From positions 248,001 to 312,000 of the forward strand of contig NW_025954984.1 in assembly GCF_022376445.1 (NCBI RefSeq): a stretch of 64,000 bases of DNA, read 5' to 3'. This DNA comes from Fomitopsis serialis. Its lineage: Eukaryota > Basidiomycota > Agaricomycetes > Polyporales > Fomitopsidaceae. The position numbers were made by a program, and so were the translations under genes. Positions 35,009-46,945 of the stretch are shown here, piece by piece. How positions within the stretch are numbered: position 1 is the stretch's first letter; each line of letters starts with the position of its first letter. A model generated the notes under the pieces. It saw only the letters and a list, made by a program, of their open reading frames with translations, did not search any database and was not told the DNA's origin.

Positions 35009-36910
35009 TCAGCCGCGCTTGTTGGCCTTCCGCACCTCCAGGACGACCTCGCGCAGGCGGCGCAACGCCTCGTCTACCTGGTTCTCGGGCAGTAGGCTGA
35101 ACGACGCACGGACGAACGGCGTCTTGCGCGGGTTGGGGTAGAACGTCGCGCCAGGGAGCGCGAGGACGCCCCGCTCCACCGCCGTCGTGCGGATGATGTA
35201 CTCCGAGTCGCCCTCCGCCTCTTCTCCCGATCCTGGCTCGTTCAGTAGGAGCTTGAACCTGCGCGGCGTACGCCGGAGTGCAAACATCAGTGAGCGTCGT
35301 TCGATGATACGCCGGGAGGAGGGATGAAGCAAGACGCACCAGAAGAACATGCCCGCCTCGGGCGGGGTCCATTCTGCCAACCCCGCGAGATGACGTTGCA
35401 TCGCGGCCTCGAAGACATCCCTCTTCTCGCGATAGAACTGCGCCGTGTGCGCTGTAAAGCCGTTGTACCCCCACGCCGAAAGAATCTTGAGCGCGATCAC
35501 TTGCGAGAAGGTCGGTGGCTGCATGTTCACCGCCGCGCTCTGTGTGAAAAGTGAAGGGAACTCAGCGATCCTGGCCCGGCGGCGGGGTCGGGCGAACAGA
35601 TGTATGATCGTGGGCAACGCCAGACTTACGTGCAGGTCCATGACTCTCAAGATGGGCTCGGGCCCAGACGCGAAGCCGACCCGCAACCCCGCCGAAATGG
35701 TTTTGGACAGGCTGTCGAAGCGGAGCACGCGGCCTACTTCTGGCTGATCTCTTTCGAGTGCAAAATAGAACGGCGGTCTGTTGGACGGGCCGAAGTAGAG
35801 ACTACAGTATGGATCATCTACGGTACATAAGTTTGACCGTCAATTCGGAAGATGGGAGTATAGAGCGCAGCTCACCTTCCAAGATGAAGAAGTCATGCTC
35901 TCTGCTCAGGGCCAGAACCTCGAGGCGCCGCTCGGACGTCGTGGTGCTTCCGGTTGGATTGAGCCGTACTAATGCGTCGAATGCATGCAACTTGTCAACG
36001 GTCCAGTCCAATGACAAAACTATCGTTGCAACATACCGGGACCGTGTAAAACAGCTTCGGTTTCGGTTTGATGGCGGCCAATTCTCAGAATCTCGCGCAT
36101 TCTGTGCGAGCACACACCATTACCATCCGTATTGACCTCTGTCACAATGAGTACTATATCGTGGGGTTCGAATCCGGTTGACGACTTACCAAGTATCTCA
36201 GCGTTGAGTTCGTGAAATATCGTCAACACCCCTCTGTGCAACGGTCAGTAAGTCAGTCTTCACGTCGAGCGCCCCACATACGCATAAACAGGCGCCTCAA
36301 CCAGAACGACGTCTCCCGGGTTCATGAGCGCGTTCACACCCTACATAGCGCTCTGTGAATGATGCATCCCACCTATGCATCGAACACAACCGACCTTGTA
36401 TATCATGTCTTGCGACCCAGCGCCAATGGTGACTGTCCAGCCTTCGCCCTTACGTCGACCATGGAGATGTTCCTGCAGTCCAAAATCCACTCCCGCAGGC
36501 AGGCAGGCCGTTGCTAAAGGTGTACTGGAGCCGACGCTCAGTTCTTCTTCTATCAGCCGCATAGTCGCTTCTCCATTCGGTGGTTGAAGTGGGTCACGTA
36601 TATTGAATTGCATCGAAGTGATCGGAAAGGTCTCCGAGTTGGTTTCCCCGCGAGCAGCGAGATGAGACCTGGACGGCGTTCGAGTGGAGGAGTGCACGGA
36701 CTGGTGATTCTCGTCAGTGTCTCACACTTGACAACGGACGTCAGACTCACTTCCACCGTCTCTCCTCCGGAGCGACGCATGGGACAGCCTGGACAAGTAG
36801 AAGGAAGAAGGGAGCACCTGCACATTACTGCCTACGACAGAGTCGAGGTGAGACACGGTGTCCTGCATGGGTACAGACCCGTCGGCGCGTGTCGCTGTGG
36901 GCTCCGACAT
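35009..36910 (-). pseudogene. Class I/II aminotransferase copy 2, C-terminal half intact, N-terminal half broken
   Basis: Start MSEPTATRADGSVP at 36910, end EVRKANKRG at 35009. Introns are placed as in copy 3, and some intron sequences are similar to copy 3, for example the GTGAGCTGCGCTC donor region near 35873. The C-terminal part from RFDSLSKTISAGLRVGFASGPE (PLP lysine in SLSK) to the stop is open. Upstream, comparison with copy 3 shows single-base losses near 36640 (a CCC reduced to CC after GKP), at 36490-36530, and near 36075-36095 (a T and an A missing). Signatures GSQDMIYK and PTGSTTTSERRLEVL are retained. Expected activity would be transamination of aromatic or aminoadipate-like substrates with 2-oxoglutarate. 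It is either a decaying duplicate or a gene with sequence errors. Confidence 0.75.
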
Positions 36911-38479
36911 TGGATGGGAATGCAGCAGCCCAGGAACCTCTGTTGACTGCGAGATTATATATTCTGACAATCTGGCGCACAAGCGAGGTATTAGTCGCGC
37001 AGAGTCACCGTCAGTTGACAGGCAAAGTTTGCTCACTGCGACCACTGACGCACCGGATCAGGCTCACAGCCTGAGTGTATGAGGTATGCAGCGTAGTCGG
37101 AAGATATACGCGCGCGGCTCAGCACTGAACTTCAACTTAACCTGTAAAATTATTGTGGCGGTCTGTGAGGCGATGCTGGACGGCGGTAAGTCAGTGTGGA
37201 GTGAATGAAGCGACTGTATGAACTGGGGGCTTACTACACCCGAAACGCGACTCGACGCGCTCTTTTTAACTTGAGACTCAATTCAAGATGTACGTGCGGC
37301 CTCTGCGTCGTTCGTCCGTGCCGGACCTTGAGGCTCGCTTGTGCGGGTGAGCGAAAGCGAGCCCGGGGAGGGATTCGATCCAGTGACGGGCGACGGGGCC
37401 CTCTATATGTACAGCCAGACATTCTAAAATGGACAATACTTCGAAAGAACCGATGAAAGGAAGCAAAGCAGAAGCTTATAAAACGTGACGTGTGCATGTG
37501 AGGTTCTAGCGATGGCAGGAGAAATGGGAAGAGAACAGACCGAATAAGGACCACTGGCGTCCGATTGCGGCACTGTTCCTGTGCACGCCCGTCCGGCTAG
37601 TGGTGGAAACCCGTACTTTTGGCGCGAAGTTGGCAGCTTGCGAGCGGTGCTATAACAGAACCGACCTCAGCCGGCGCCCCAAATACACACAAAACAGCCT
37701 GAGGCAAGCCAGCAATACGGTCGTTAGCGCTCACTCATGGACAGATCGGATCGGTACGAGTATGCCGGCGCTTAGAACCAGCCGGATTAGGACACTTAGT
37801 ACTACTGACTCCTGAGCTGATCTATCATTTCTTTCCAGTCAACACTGCTGAAGGGAGTACTTATCTGCATCCCTTGCTTGTCTCAAGTCCCCCGCCTCAG
37901 CTGGAATGCTCCCTATCATTACCGAACTCCAAGTTGTTCCAGAGCTGAGAAGATGCCGGGCGCCCAGCGTGTCCACAAATTGGGCGGACTGACCTCAGAC
38001 GCTTCGTCGTTCGCACCATTACGTCTGGGAAGACTGATAATTGCGCCAGGATACCCTGCCGCGTGCGTCCACACAATTAGAAGTAAGCACGAGACAAAAC
38101 CCACCGACAGCTTCGAGCTCATCGAAGTCTGACCGGAGGACCGCACAATGAATCCAAGCCCACGCTCTCGACCCTGGATACGTCACCCAAATATACGAAG
38201 CCACGTTATATGAAGGTTCCATTCCAGCGACCGCTGTGGGCGCGCAGCACGTCAGTAGCCTCGCGGCAGGCGGGAGGCTGGGCGGCGTATATGAAGAGCA
38301 GCCCACGCACGGTATGCCCTGCAGTTCCCCACCCGTGAGCTCGAGATACTCGCCTCCAAGCAAGCACCTAAACGCATCCGATACCCTAGTACGTCCTGCT
38401 ACGCCCGTGTACCATGTCGATCTGACATTGCGCATGGCGCTCTCCGTGTCTCCCCCAGCTCAAGGCAACTCAGACAAGG
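36911..38479. other. About 1.6 kb without a recognisable gene
   Basis: Promoter side of copy 2 and leader of the 38480 frame. A T-loop-like string at 37371-37382 does not fold as a tRNA. No domains in any frame. Confidence 0.5.
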
Positions 38480-38968
38480 ATGTTTCCTCTTCTGATTCCC
38501 CTTGTTTTCGGCGCTGGCGCCGCGTTCTTATCGAACGTACAGCACGACGTCGACGTCAACGTCGATCTCGACGGCGACCGCATGGTCGCGCGCGCGATCG
38601 AGATACTCGAGCTAAAGAAAAGACTCGACACCGCGGAAGGCGCGCTGCACGACACGCTTGTTTGTGTGCGCCTATTACTCTTGGTCGTGTGTATGTGGTA
38701 TGTGGTGAGGGCGGTGATGTGGGCGGTGTGGTGCTGGAGAGGGGAGAGGGAGAAGGGGCGCGAGCCGGTCGTGTATGTTGTGCTGGGGGCTGGGGTTGGG
38801 GCGAGGGCACTCGAGGCCGGGGAGTTGGCTGACCTGCAACTGGTATGTGGTTCGTTGTCGTCGCATTTTGAAGACGAGGACCTGAACGGATGCGATCTAG
38901 CACGGTACTACCGTATCGCGGCAGCGAGCCAGGAGCTCGTTGTAACATTGTCTTTCATCTTTGGTTGA
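38480..38968 (+). CDS. Small membrane protein of unknown function
   Basis: A 162-codon open frame from an ATG at 38480. The first 18 residues are hydrophobic (MFPLLIPLVFGAGAAFLS), followed by a DVDVNVDLDGD acidic patch and a helix (VARAIEILELKKRLDTAEGAL) that could coil. A membrane segment (LVCVRLLLLVVCMWYVVRAVMWAVW) is next, then a charged stretch. After about residue 110 the composition looks less protein-like, so the true end may involve splicing. I know no family. The frame is supported by the sensible order of hydrophobic and helical segments and by codon bias, not by homology. Confidence 0.45.
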   Translation: MFPLLIPLVFGAGAAFLSNVQHDVDVNVDLDGDRMVARAIEILELKKRLDTAEGALHDTLVCVRLLLLVVCMWYVVRAVMWAVWCWRGEREKGREPVVYVVLGAGVGARALEAGELADLQLVCGSLSSHFEDEDLNGCDLARYYRIAAASQELVVTLSFIFG

Positions 38969-39952
38969 CGATGTTCTCCGGCAGGACGTACCGTCTGTCT
39001 GTACATATAACCACTGTTAGTTGCGAAGTATGCGAGGTCCAGCCACGATCCATCCAGATGTACGATATGCGCATGGGCAGGACGCCGCGCGCCGATATAC
39101 CTGACTTGACGTCCAATTTGAAATATACTGTCGATCAACATACGGCCCGTCGTGCACGAGGCGTGTCTTGGTTCCGCCTGCAATATCTCACATGAGGACG
39201 TCCACAGGTATCAAGAGGACATACCGCATTGTACCCAGATGCATTTCAATCCTGTCGTCTAGAAGCATCCACGTTGTCAAATCCGCCCGTCCGCGTCATC
39301 CGCAGCATCCACTACGAAACATCGACTTCGCTAATGAAGATCCATACCTGCGGCGCCGCAGGCACGCCGTACACCTAAACGGTCGTTTATCACCTCCAGG
39401 GCTGGATCTGCCACTGTCAAATCCTATCAGAGTGCGCGCGCTGTCTCCGTGCCTGGGGCGATACCGCGCCCATCGCACAATAGCCTGAATCCTGGCCTCG
39501 TTAAGCGCACCGTCGTAGCACAGCACCAGCCTTCCACTGAAGACGAGGCCGAGGGTCAAATGAGAGTGAGTGCGCACGCGAGAGCGCGCGGAACGGTATT
39601 CTACAGTCGTCATGCGTAAGCCCTGATCTACGTATGCCTGGCGCCGCAGGGCAAAGGAATTCGTTAGCTCAGCGAGAAGGGGTGGAGAAGAGAGAGGAGA
39701 CGTACTAGATGCCGGTATAATGAGTAAAGCATTTGTGCGCGTGAGCCATCGAACAGCGTACACCACCAATCCCAAAGCCCAAAGTGAAGCGACGAAAACG
39801 AACCAAACAAGACAGGGAGCGGAGCGGATGCGTAGGCAAGACGACGTGGGGTTGGTTGTTGCACCCAAAAATGCTACCAAGAGAGAGAGAGCGACATGAA
39901 AACAAAGAGCGAGCATTGACCAAGCGAGTGGGAAGGCAGGCGAATAAGTTAG
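38969..39952. other. No firm gene
   Basis: 3' flank of two convergent genes. A minus-strand frame at 39296-39916 (206 codons) begins with a hydrophobic stretch, but it sits just past the SUR7-like stop and has no family resemblance; I treat it as chance. Confidence 0.45.
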
Positions 39953-40760
39953 TCAGACGTAAGACGGTTTCCGACCTAGTCGGCTGCCGAAGCAGGTGCC
40001 GAGGCCGACGTTCGCCGCGACGAGTGTGAGGACGACGGCCGACGCCAAAGACATCCACAACTACGCGCATATAGTCAGCATCCGCCGCTCAGACACGAGC
40101 TCAGAGCAGAAACTAGGACGGTGGGCCCACTCACCGCAGCGCCGAGGTTCGTCGAGTCGCCTGCGTGTTTGAAGCCGGAGATGACGGAGGCAGAGAGGTA
40201 GGCACCGACGACGAAGGCGGCGATGGAGCAGGCGGAGGCGGCCACGGAGAGAATGGCGAGGAGGAAGTGCGGAACGTGCATGCGCGGGCCGCAGATGAGC
40301 GGAAAGAGGCAGAGCATGAACAGCAGGCTCACGCCGGCCGCTGTGGACGCGTCAGCCAATGCACATCATGAGTCGGAAGGAGACGAGACGTGCCTGCGGG
40401 GAAGAGGACGAGGATCGTCGAAGTGGTCGTGGTGATCTCGGTGCCGTAATGGTACCCGAAACTTGGAGGTGAAGAGACGTTAGCTGTGGACTTTACACGC
40501 GGAGTCGGACGCACTTCGTCGCTGAACAACTGCCGGAGCAATAGCCCAGAACCCCGAACCTCACCGCCCTGTGCTGAGGGACGCCTTCACGAAATAAATG
40601 GGCTGGATGATCGGACCAGACAGAGTGACGAGAATGCTACGCGGATCGCGTTCGCGTCAGTGACACGCTTTCAATCAACGCCAGTATCAACAGTTACGCA
40701 CAGGAGGACAAAGGCGGCGAACGTTGCTCCGAAGAGCAGCACAAAATGGTTGTACGCCAT
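39953..40760 (-). CDS. SUR7/PalI (Rim9)-family four-pass membrane protein, one frame break
   Basis: The family sits in plasma-membrane eisosomes or in the ambient-pH pathway. The start MAYNHFVLLFGATFAAFVLL is the first membrane helix, then VTLSGPIIQPIYFVKASL. The claudin-like loop follows with VRFGVLGYCSGSCSAT and GYHYGTEITTTT. Three more helices come after it: AAGVSLLFMLCLFPLICG, FLLAILSVAASACSIAAFVVGAY, and MSLASAVVLTLVAANVGLG. It ends GRKPSYV at 39953. The order and spacing of helices and the G-x-C-x-x-x-C loop fit the family. Between ASLSTG and VRFG (near 40565) the frame shifts by one base, so the protein is interrupted as given. About 215 residues would be expected. Confidence 0.72.
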
Positions 40761-41727
40761 GCCCGTTGATTGAATCTTCCTCACAAACCAGACACGACGG
40801 GCTGAGCTGATAAGGCGACCTCTGGGGTATCGCGCTGGAAGTCTTGTCGGTAACAATCGCACTCAGGGCGACTGCATCCAGGACGACTTCAGCGAGCTCG
40901 GTCGAGGAAGGAAGGAAGCCCACGGGGAGGGCGAAGGGGCAGCGGAGGAACAGAGACTGCGTAGGAGCAGGCCCGCCTTCTCGCGTGTGGCAGTTCTGTC
41001 AGGCGGGGAGTTGGAGAAAGTGCCTGGTTTCCCAGACAGGCAGGACGCGACAGGGACGCGACGATCAGACGGCCAGGAACAAACCTGAGCCTGCGATCCT
41101 CCGCGATCCCGTCGATCGAGCGTCTCCCCGCTCTTCTCGCCCGCACTGCGTCTTCGATTTCTCACCCCGCATTATTACTTGAACATATTAACCGGGGGAG
41201 CGACGCGATGTTGGGTTGTGCAGGCTGGGTCTTGGGCGAGTAGCCGTAGTGGTGTCCGCAATTTTGTGAGTACTTCAATATGCCCAAAGTTCCAAGTCGT
41301 GGGCGCAAAACAGTGTCAACCGCCTGATTTTTGTACCAGAGTTGCTAGCGCTGCACAGACAAATTGATTTCTGTGCCTTCACGAGAGCTGTCAAGGAACA
41401 CTGTGGACATAGAAACATGCATAGCTCATGCTCAGCCTGATCCATATAGAACATACTCGTACCTACTCGTAGAGCCAGAGCTCTGTCTACGTAGGGCTCG
41501 GCCCTCGCGGACAATAAAAGGAATCAAAAAAAACATACATAATGTTAGGCAGTGGTAGTGAACACTCACACAACTTCACCACTTGGGATAGAGCTCACGA
41601 CATGTGCATATCAATAGACTCAGCAGTTCACAATGCGAATGTTCATGATTTCTCGGTAATCCTCATGAATGATGCTTATGCTCGCCATCGCACCGCACAA
41701 GCAATCAACACTTCAAAAAAATGTGCA
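40761..41727. other. Intergenic, no gene seen
   Basis: Promoter of the SUR7-like gene and the 3' flank of the next minus-strand gene. AT-rich from 41160 onward. Only short frames. Confidence 0.5.
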
Positions 41728-43375
41728 CTACACTGGTGAGACGGTCATTGCCATCGGCGTTGACTCAATCGCGCCATGGTTGGCAGAAGCGCGTGCTACG
41801 AACGCCGCCCACTCCCGCGCGTCCGTCCCCGGCACCGCGAACTCCGCCCGCTCGTCGTCCGAGGGCGCCCCGGCGTGCACGACGAACACCCACTCGGACA
41901 GGTCCCGCAGCTGGATGAGTCGGACCGTGTTCGCACCCGGACGTATGTGCGCCGTGAGATCCACGGCTCCACCTATCGCGTCCTTGAACAACGTCAGTGC
42001 GAGATTATATTATGGCGCACAGATGATTCACCAGGTGGGTGGGGAGGAATGTACGAGCGTGCTTCGCGTCGCTGCCGTTCACCTCGATAACCAGTGTCCC
42101 TTTGGGTGGCCATTGCGTCGGTATGCTCTTCAGAGCATCTGAGACTGCATCCGGTTGCGCCGATGTACCCAATGAGCTATTAGCCTCTGCCACTGCTAAT
42201 GCGGGTAAGCAGAGGAGATGGACAGAGATCTGTGTCTTGCTATCGCTGGTAGAAATCAATAATCTCGGCGAAATTCAAAGGGAGAGATGACACGCACTCA
42301 AACTCATTGTACCGCAGAGCCCAGCGCTGAACTGCACACGCGACGCTGTCTCGCACGTTGAACGTGATCGTAGCGATCTCCGGCACTCGACTGCCTACTC
42401 GAAGTGCCCACAGCCCGGAATCCGTACCCAGAGCCGCTGTTACCCCTGCCGTGGACGTTGCCGCTTGAGCAGCGGGAGTAGGCTCCACTGCGGTCGACGG
42501 CCCAGCAGCAGCAGCCTGCGAGGATTCTGCGGCTTGCGCAGAATGGCCACTTACCTCACGTCGCATCGAGCCCGGCGGCCGGGGCGAGTTCGCGAGGAAG
42601 CCTTGCAGTACACGAGCGGCACTGTCCAGCATCGTCTCTCCAGGTGGGTGTGGCTGTTTCTCTGGGACCTGTCCGCTCTCTACCGCATGCTCAGTCGTGC
42701 CCACGCCCTGTGCGCACACATCTGCATCCTCCATCACAACATCTTCCGCATTCTCCCCTACATTTTTCTCCTCATTCGCGGCCACATCCTTCCCTTCCCT
42801 TCCCTCGCCCGCCCGCTTGCGCATCTCCTCCCTCGCCCGCCTCGCATGCGCGATCATCTCCTCGCACCACTCGTCCGTCACCAGCTCGTGCGCACGGCGC
42901 TCCGCCTCCTCTGCCAACGCGCCACCCCGGGGTTGCGTGCGCGCGCATTTGCGAGGAGATGCGGAAGGAGAAGAGCACGGGTGGAGGAAAGGAGGGAGGG
43001 GGGTGTCGGGCCAGGGCGGGATGTGGCTGGCGGCGGAGGTACGGGCGATTGGGAGGCCGGGGCGGAGGGTACCTGCAGGTGCGATGCGACGACGTCCGTG
43101 GTGAGTACGCTCGCGAGGAACGCGTCGACGGTCTCCTCCGATGGGAGGGCCACGTCGCCCGAGTCCACCTCCATATCCTCGCTGTTATCCTGCTCTGCGT
43201 TTGCAGGTGCAGGTGCGGCGATCGGCGGCGCAGGGCGCGGGTAGGACGCTGGCGACCCTGCGGGCGAGCCTATGCGCCCGAGCAGAGAGTTCGCGTTTGT
43301 GGGTGATTGCCTGGAGGAGGATGCATAGGCAGGATTGTGGGAGTAGGTGGGTTGAGGCGTGTTGTAATAAGGCAT
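41728..43375 (-). CDS. Unknown protein with disordered N-terminus, one frame break
   Basis: I do not recognise it with confidence. The N-terminal 130 residues are Pro/Ser/Ala-rich (MPYYNTPQPTYSHNPAYASS, SSRQSPTNANSLLGRIGSP), with an acidic patch (NSEDMEVDSGDVALPSEETV). Near 42922 the frame moves by one base, after which a helical region (LAEEAERRAHELVTDEWCEEM) and an Ala-rich linker follow. The C-terminal 200 residues look folded: VPEIATITFNVRDSVACAVQRWALRYNEF, introns near 42242-42298 and 42004-42048, WPPKGTLVIEVNGSDAKHA, IRPGANTVRLIQLRDLSEWVFVVHA, and an end TPMAMTVSPV. That pattern weakly recalls a PINIT-like beta domain of PIAS SUMO ligases, but no RING follows. Function is left open. Confidence 0.55.
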
Positions 43376-44135
43376 TTTCCTGGCGGCACAGGATTATTTG
43401 AGAGCCGGAAAAGCCGCTCACCGCGTCGCTAATTGAGCACCCTTTGCCTAGACAAGTTCGACACCAAAACTCTAGATGAGGTTGGCCGAGATGGTGGAAG
43501 TGCAGATTAGAAAAAGACTGAGACGAACACGCGGGGATTGCCAGGGGCCACAACTGCCAATAATGATCTCCTTCCTACCTTGGCCACCTCCGATCGAGCA
43601 CGTCAATGCGAAATTCGGCGCATCGCCATACCGCGGCAGAGTCAACAGAGAATAAACCTTGCCTGTCGCAAGTCGTGGTCGTCTTAGGAGACGCGTACCT
43701 TGCGCATACCGGATCGAAGGCCAGGGGCGCGTCGTCCACACGTGCTGGGGATCATCCCAGTACCGTTTCCGGATCTGTGTGACATACTGTGGCTTGCACA
43801 AACCCCAGTACTAAACATCTGCACAACAGTACGGTATGGTGAGCTGAGGGTGTCTTTGCTACTGTTGGAAGCCAAGCAACTATGTACGGCCTGGGAATGC
43901 CCATCTCAGGAATGCCTTCCGACTTCGCAGGGAGCGTGACGAGTGACCGCGACTTCGCGCTAACGCAGCTAGGTGACAGGCATCACGCCCGTGACGTCGA
44001 TCTGAGTGATCTTTCAATGCAGACAGCACAGTCCAGCGTGCAGCCACCATCTCCCTCCTCGTCGTCTCACGCACGACACCCCTTCCTCCCGATACCCCAA
44101 AGCCGACGTCTGTGTGATCCCGTCTACCAGCCACC
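43376..44135. other. Intergenic region upstream of TMA46
   Basis: Divergent promoter region between the unknown minus-strand gene and TMA46. Small minus-strand frames near 43472-43875 contain a stretch (IRKRYWDDPQHVWTTRPWP) that could belong to a small gene, but I could not find consistent exons. Confidence 0.45.
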
Positions 44136-45558
44136 ATGCCGCCGAAGAAGCAGAGCGGAGGCTCCTCCTCCAGTAAGGTGAAGGACGACAAGGTGAATAG
44201 TGCCGTTCCTCTGCACGATCGGGCGAGGAGCTTACGAACCCGTCTTGAGGAATTTGTAGACTTTTGGAATGAAGAACGTCAGTAACATCGCCCACAAGCC
44301 GTCTCACTAAACCTCCACTCACTCCAGCGCTCCCGACACTAGAAAAACAAATCAGCAAAGGTACAAAAGCAAATCGCCACGATCGAGAAGCAGCAGGCGC
44401 AGGCGGGCAAGTCGCGCGCGGCGCTCGATAAGGAGAGGGAGAAGGCGCTACGTGAGAAGGAGAAGTTCGAGGAGGAGAAGCGCAAGAAGGAGGAGGCTGC
44501 CCTTTTCAAGCCCGCGCAGACGCAGAAGGTGCCGTTTGGCGTCGACCCGAAGACGGTGCTATGTGCATTCTACAAGGCGGGCCATTGCGACAAGGGGAAC
44601 AAGTGCAAGTTTAGCCATGATCTCAATGTGGGAAGGAAGGTGGAGAAGAAGAACTTGTATGAGGATACTCGGGAGGAGAAGCTGCAAGGTGCGTGTGGTG
44701 CTGGAGAGTGCGAGCATGGTTTGTTAACTGGGATGATCGAGCGCAGATACGATGGACCAGTGGGACGAGGAGAAGCTGCGCAGTGTTGTTATGTCTAAGC
44801 ATGGCAACCCACGGACGACTACAGATGTCCGTTCACTTTCCGTGAATTCCGCTCTTCCTCTGATCTTGCTCCTTAGATCGTTTGCAAGTTCTTCATCCAA
44901 GCCATCGAGAGCGAGAAGTAAGTCTTCTCCATCTCCTCGACTGACTGATCCTAACGTCCCGGGAAGGTTCGGGTGGTTCTGGGAATGTCCAAACGGCGAG
45001 AACTGTCAATACCGGCACGCACTACCACCAGGCTTCATGCTCAAGTCTCAGCGGAAGGCCGCGGAGGACGCTGAGAAGGCGAACACCATCAGCTTGGAGG
45101 AGTTCTTGGAGGTCGAGGTATGCATTAACCGTACGTTGGCCTGCGTGTCGTTGACAACTGTGTTAGCGGCACAAACTCGGCGCAAATTTGACGCCTGTGA
45201 CACCGGAGTCGTTCGCGAAGTGGAAGCGGACACGTATGGACAAGAAACAGGCGGAGGAGGAGGCACTTCGCAAGGCGAAGGACACGCAGGCGGCGGCAGG
45301 GAAGAACAGTGGTATGAGCGGGAGGGACCTGGTTAGTAACTTCCTCACTCCTTTTGACGATGCTCTGAACAACTCTCCGCAATGCAGTTCACTTACAACC
45401 CAGAGTGGTTCGAAGACGAGGAGGACGGAGATGAAGATGATTGGGACTTGTCCAAGTACCGTCGGAATGAGTGGGACGGGGAGCGGGAAGTCGAGGAGGA
45501 CATGCAAAACCTGGACGTCAGAGACGGCGGGGAGTCGCCGCGAGGCAGCGACGACTAA
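44136..45558 (+). CDS. TMA46: TMA46/DFRP1-type CCCH zinc-finger protein
   Basis: A ribosome-associated partner of the DRG/Rbg GTPases. Begins [19 protein letters not shown]; an 18-nt exon supplies TFGMKN, then [23 protein letters not shown] charged helix follows ([20 protein letters not shown]). Two CCCH fingers come next, the first in [20 protein letters not shown] and the second split over two exons ([13 protein letters not shown], then [15 protein letters not shown]). The DFRP region comprises [25 protein letters not shown] and [15 protein letters not shown]. The acidic end has [17 protein letters not shown]. All exons join in frame. The whole order is that of yeast Tma46 and human ZC3H15. 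Confidence 0.92.
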
Positions 45559-45697
45559 GCCTATGTACATTTGTATTCCCATCCACAGCCTCCACGCATT
45601 GCTATGGACTAGTCGTGTACGCATCTCGCTTTCCCCGCAGATATGTGCATATATATAACAAATCCGATCTGTAAGAGTACAACGTGCACTGCGTCGT

Positions 45698-46945
45698 TCA
45701 ATCTTCGTCACTGCCATAGTCCGCCAGCCCGAGCCCTTCGGACAGCGGTTTTGATGCTGGCACTACACGTACCACAGGTTTCCCCAGTGCGTTTCGCTTG
45801 CGTATTTCGGCGAAGTACTTCAGTCCCTCCAGAGCGTCCGCGCTGAGAAGTCCTGTCTGCTGTGGTTGCAATTCTTCCTCTGGCTCCGGATCAGGCTGTA
45901 AGAAAGCCAGCTCCTGCGGCGCGTCCTCAATCTCAAGCCTCCGTCGCTTGGCCACGGGCTCCCCATCCAAGACGTCCCCATCCTCCAGTGCCCGCATCGC
46001 CCGCATGGCGTCAGCAATGCGGGGATCCATCTTGGATTGAATGGCTTCCCGACCGATTGTTTCAAGCCGCTCCCTCTCTTCTACCTTCGAGGTAGGATTA
46101 GGGTCTTCCGTCGCCCACCGGACGTTGAGGATCTCGTCGTTGTCGAGAGACTGACACGCCATCGCCTCCTTTGCAAACTGACCGTGAAACTCGGAGACGT
46201 ATGTAACGAACGCGACGCTCCGGTACTGCAGGACTCGGACTGTGAAATCGTAAGTGGCTTCAGCAAAGTGCGCTCCGAGCGACCACGAGTCACGCACTCT
46301 TCTCTATCTGGCCCCATTCCTTGAAGTGCCGGCGGACAACCTCTTCCGTCTCCACGCCGGTCCCTGTCTCCTTGATACGCCCGATGTACAGTGTGCGGTT
46401 CTGCCTCTGGAAGCTTCCCACGCCGCCCATGTCGTCGCGGTAGTCCGCAAACTTATCGCGAGCGAAGCAGTCCTTGGACGTGTCCGGAAGCGAGGTGGAG
46501 ACATCCGGGAGCATGTGCAGGTATTCGCATTCCCAGCCGTAGGGACAGCAGCCGCGCGCGAAGAAGAGGCAACAGTACTTGTTCCCTGTCGTGTTCGCCC
46601 GTGTGAGACCTGCGTCGCGCTTGATGTTGCAGCGTGTCTGCGATTTGACCTTACTGCGGGACAAGATAAGTCAGCGTCAACTGGTCAGGGCAAAACAGAG
46701 ACGTACTTGGAGTAGCTATCCTCGCGATCACCTCCTGCCCATTTGTTGTACCAGATATCTGCGTAGAGAACGTGTGAACATTCAGACGCTCAAACAGAAT
46801 AAGACCGAGACTCACTGTACTCCTTTCCCGTCTGTGGTGCCTCCTTTTTCTCGACCTCGCCAGGTTTGACTTGTTTGCGGGCAGGCTTGAGCTTCTTCTG
46901 TTTCTTGGGTACCGCGACCTGGGTTTCTGTGATGTTGGAGCTCAT
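45698..46945 (-). CDS. CWC2: CWC2, pre-mRNA-splicing factor of the NineTeen complex
   Basis: Binds U6 snRNA and pre-mRNA near the active site of the spliceosome. The start is MSSNITETQVAVPKKQKK and a basic leader runs to NIWYNKWAGGDRED. The Torus/CCCH zinc finger includes RCNIKRDAGLTRA, YCCLFFARGCCPYGWECEYLH (C-x8-C-x5-C-x3-H). The RRM has RTLYIGRIKE as RNP2 and VAFVTYVSEFHGQFAKEAM as RNP1. The tail (MRALEDGDVLDGEPVAKRRRLE) carries a likely nuclear signal and ends LADYGSDED. Converges with TMA46, the two stops about 140 bp apart. Exon frames are all compatible. Confidence 0.93.

Noticed and set aside
37320..37440. T-loop-like string suggesting a tRNA on the minus strand
   Set aside because: Neither strand gives a paired T-stem, an acceptor stem or a box A; only the loop resembles a tRNA.
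39296..39916. 206-codon minus-strand frame with hydrophobic start
   Set aside because: It lies just past the SUR7-like stop, has no family resemblance, and its Arg-rich remainder looks like GC-driven chance coding.
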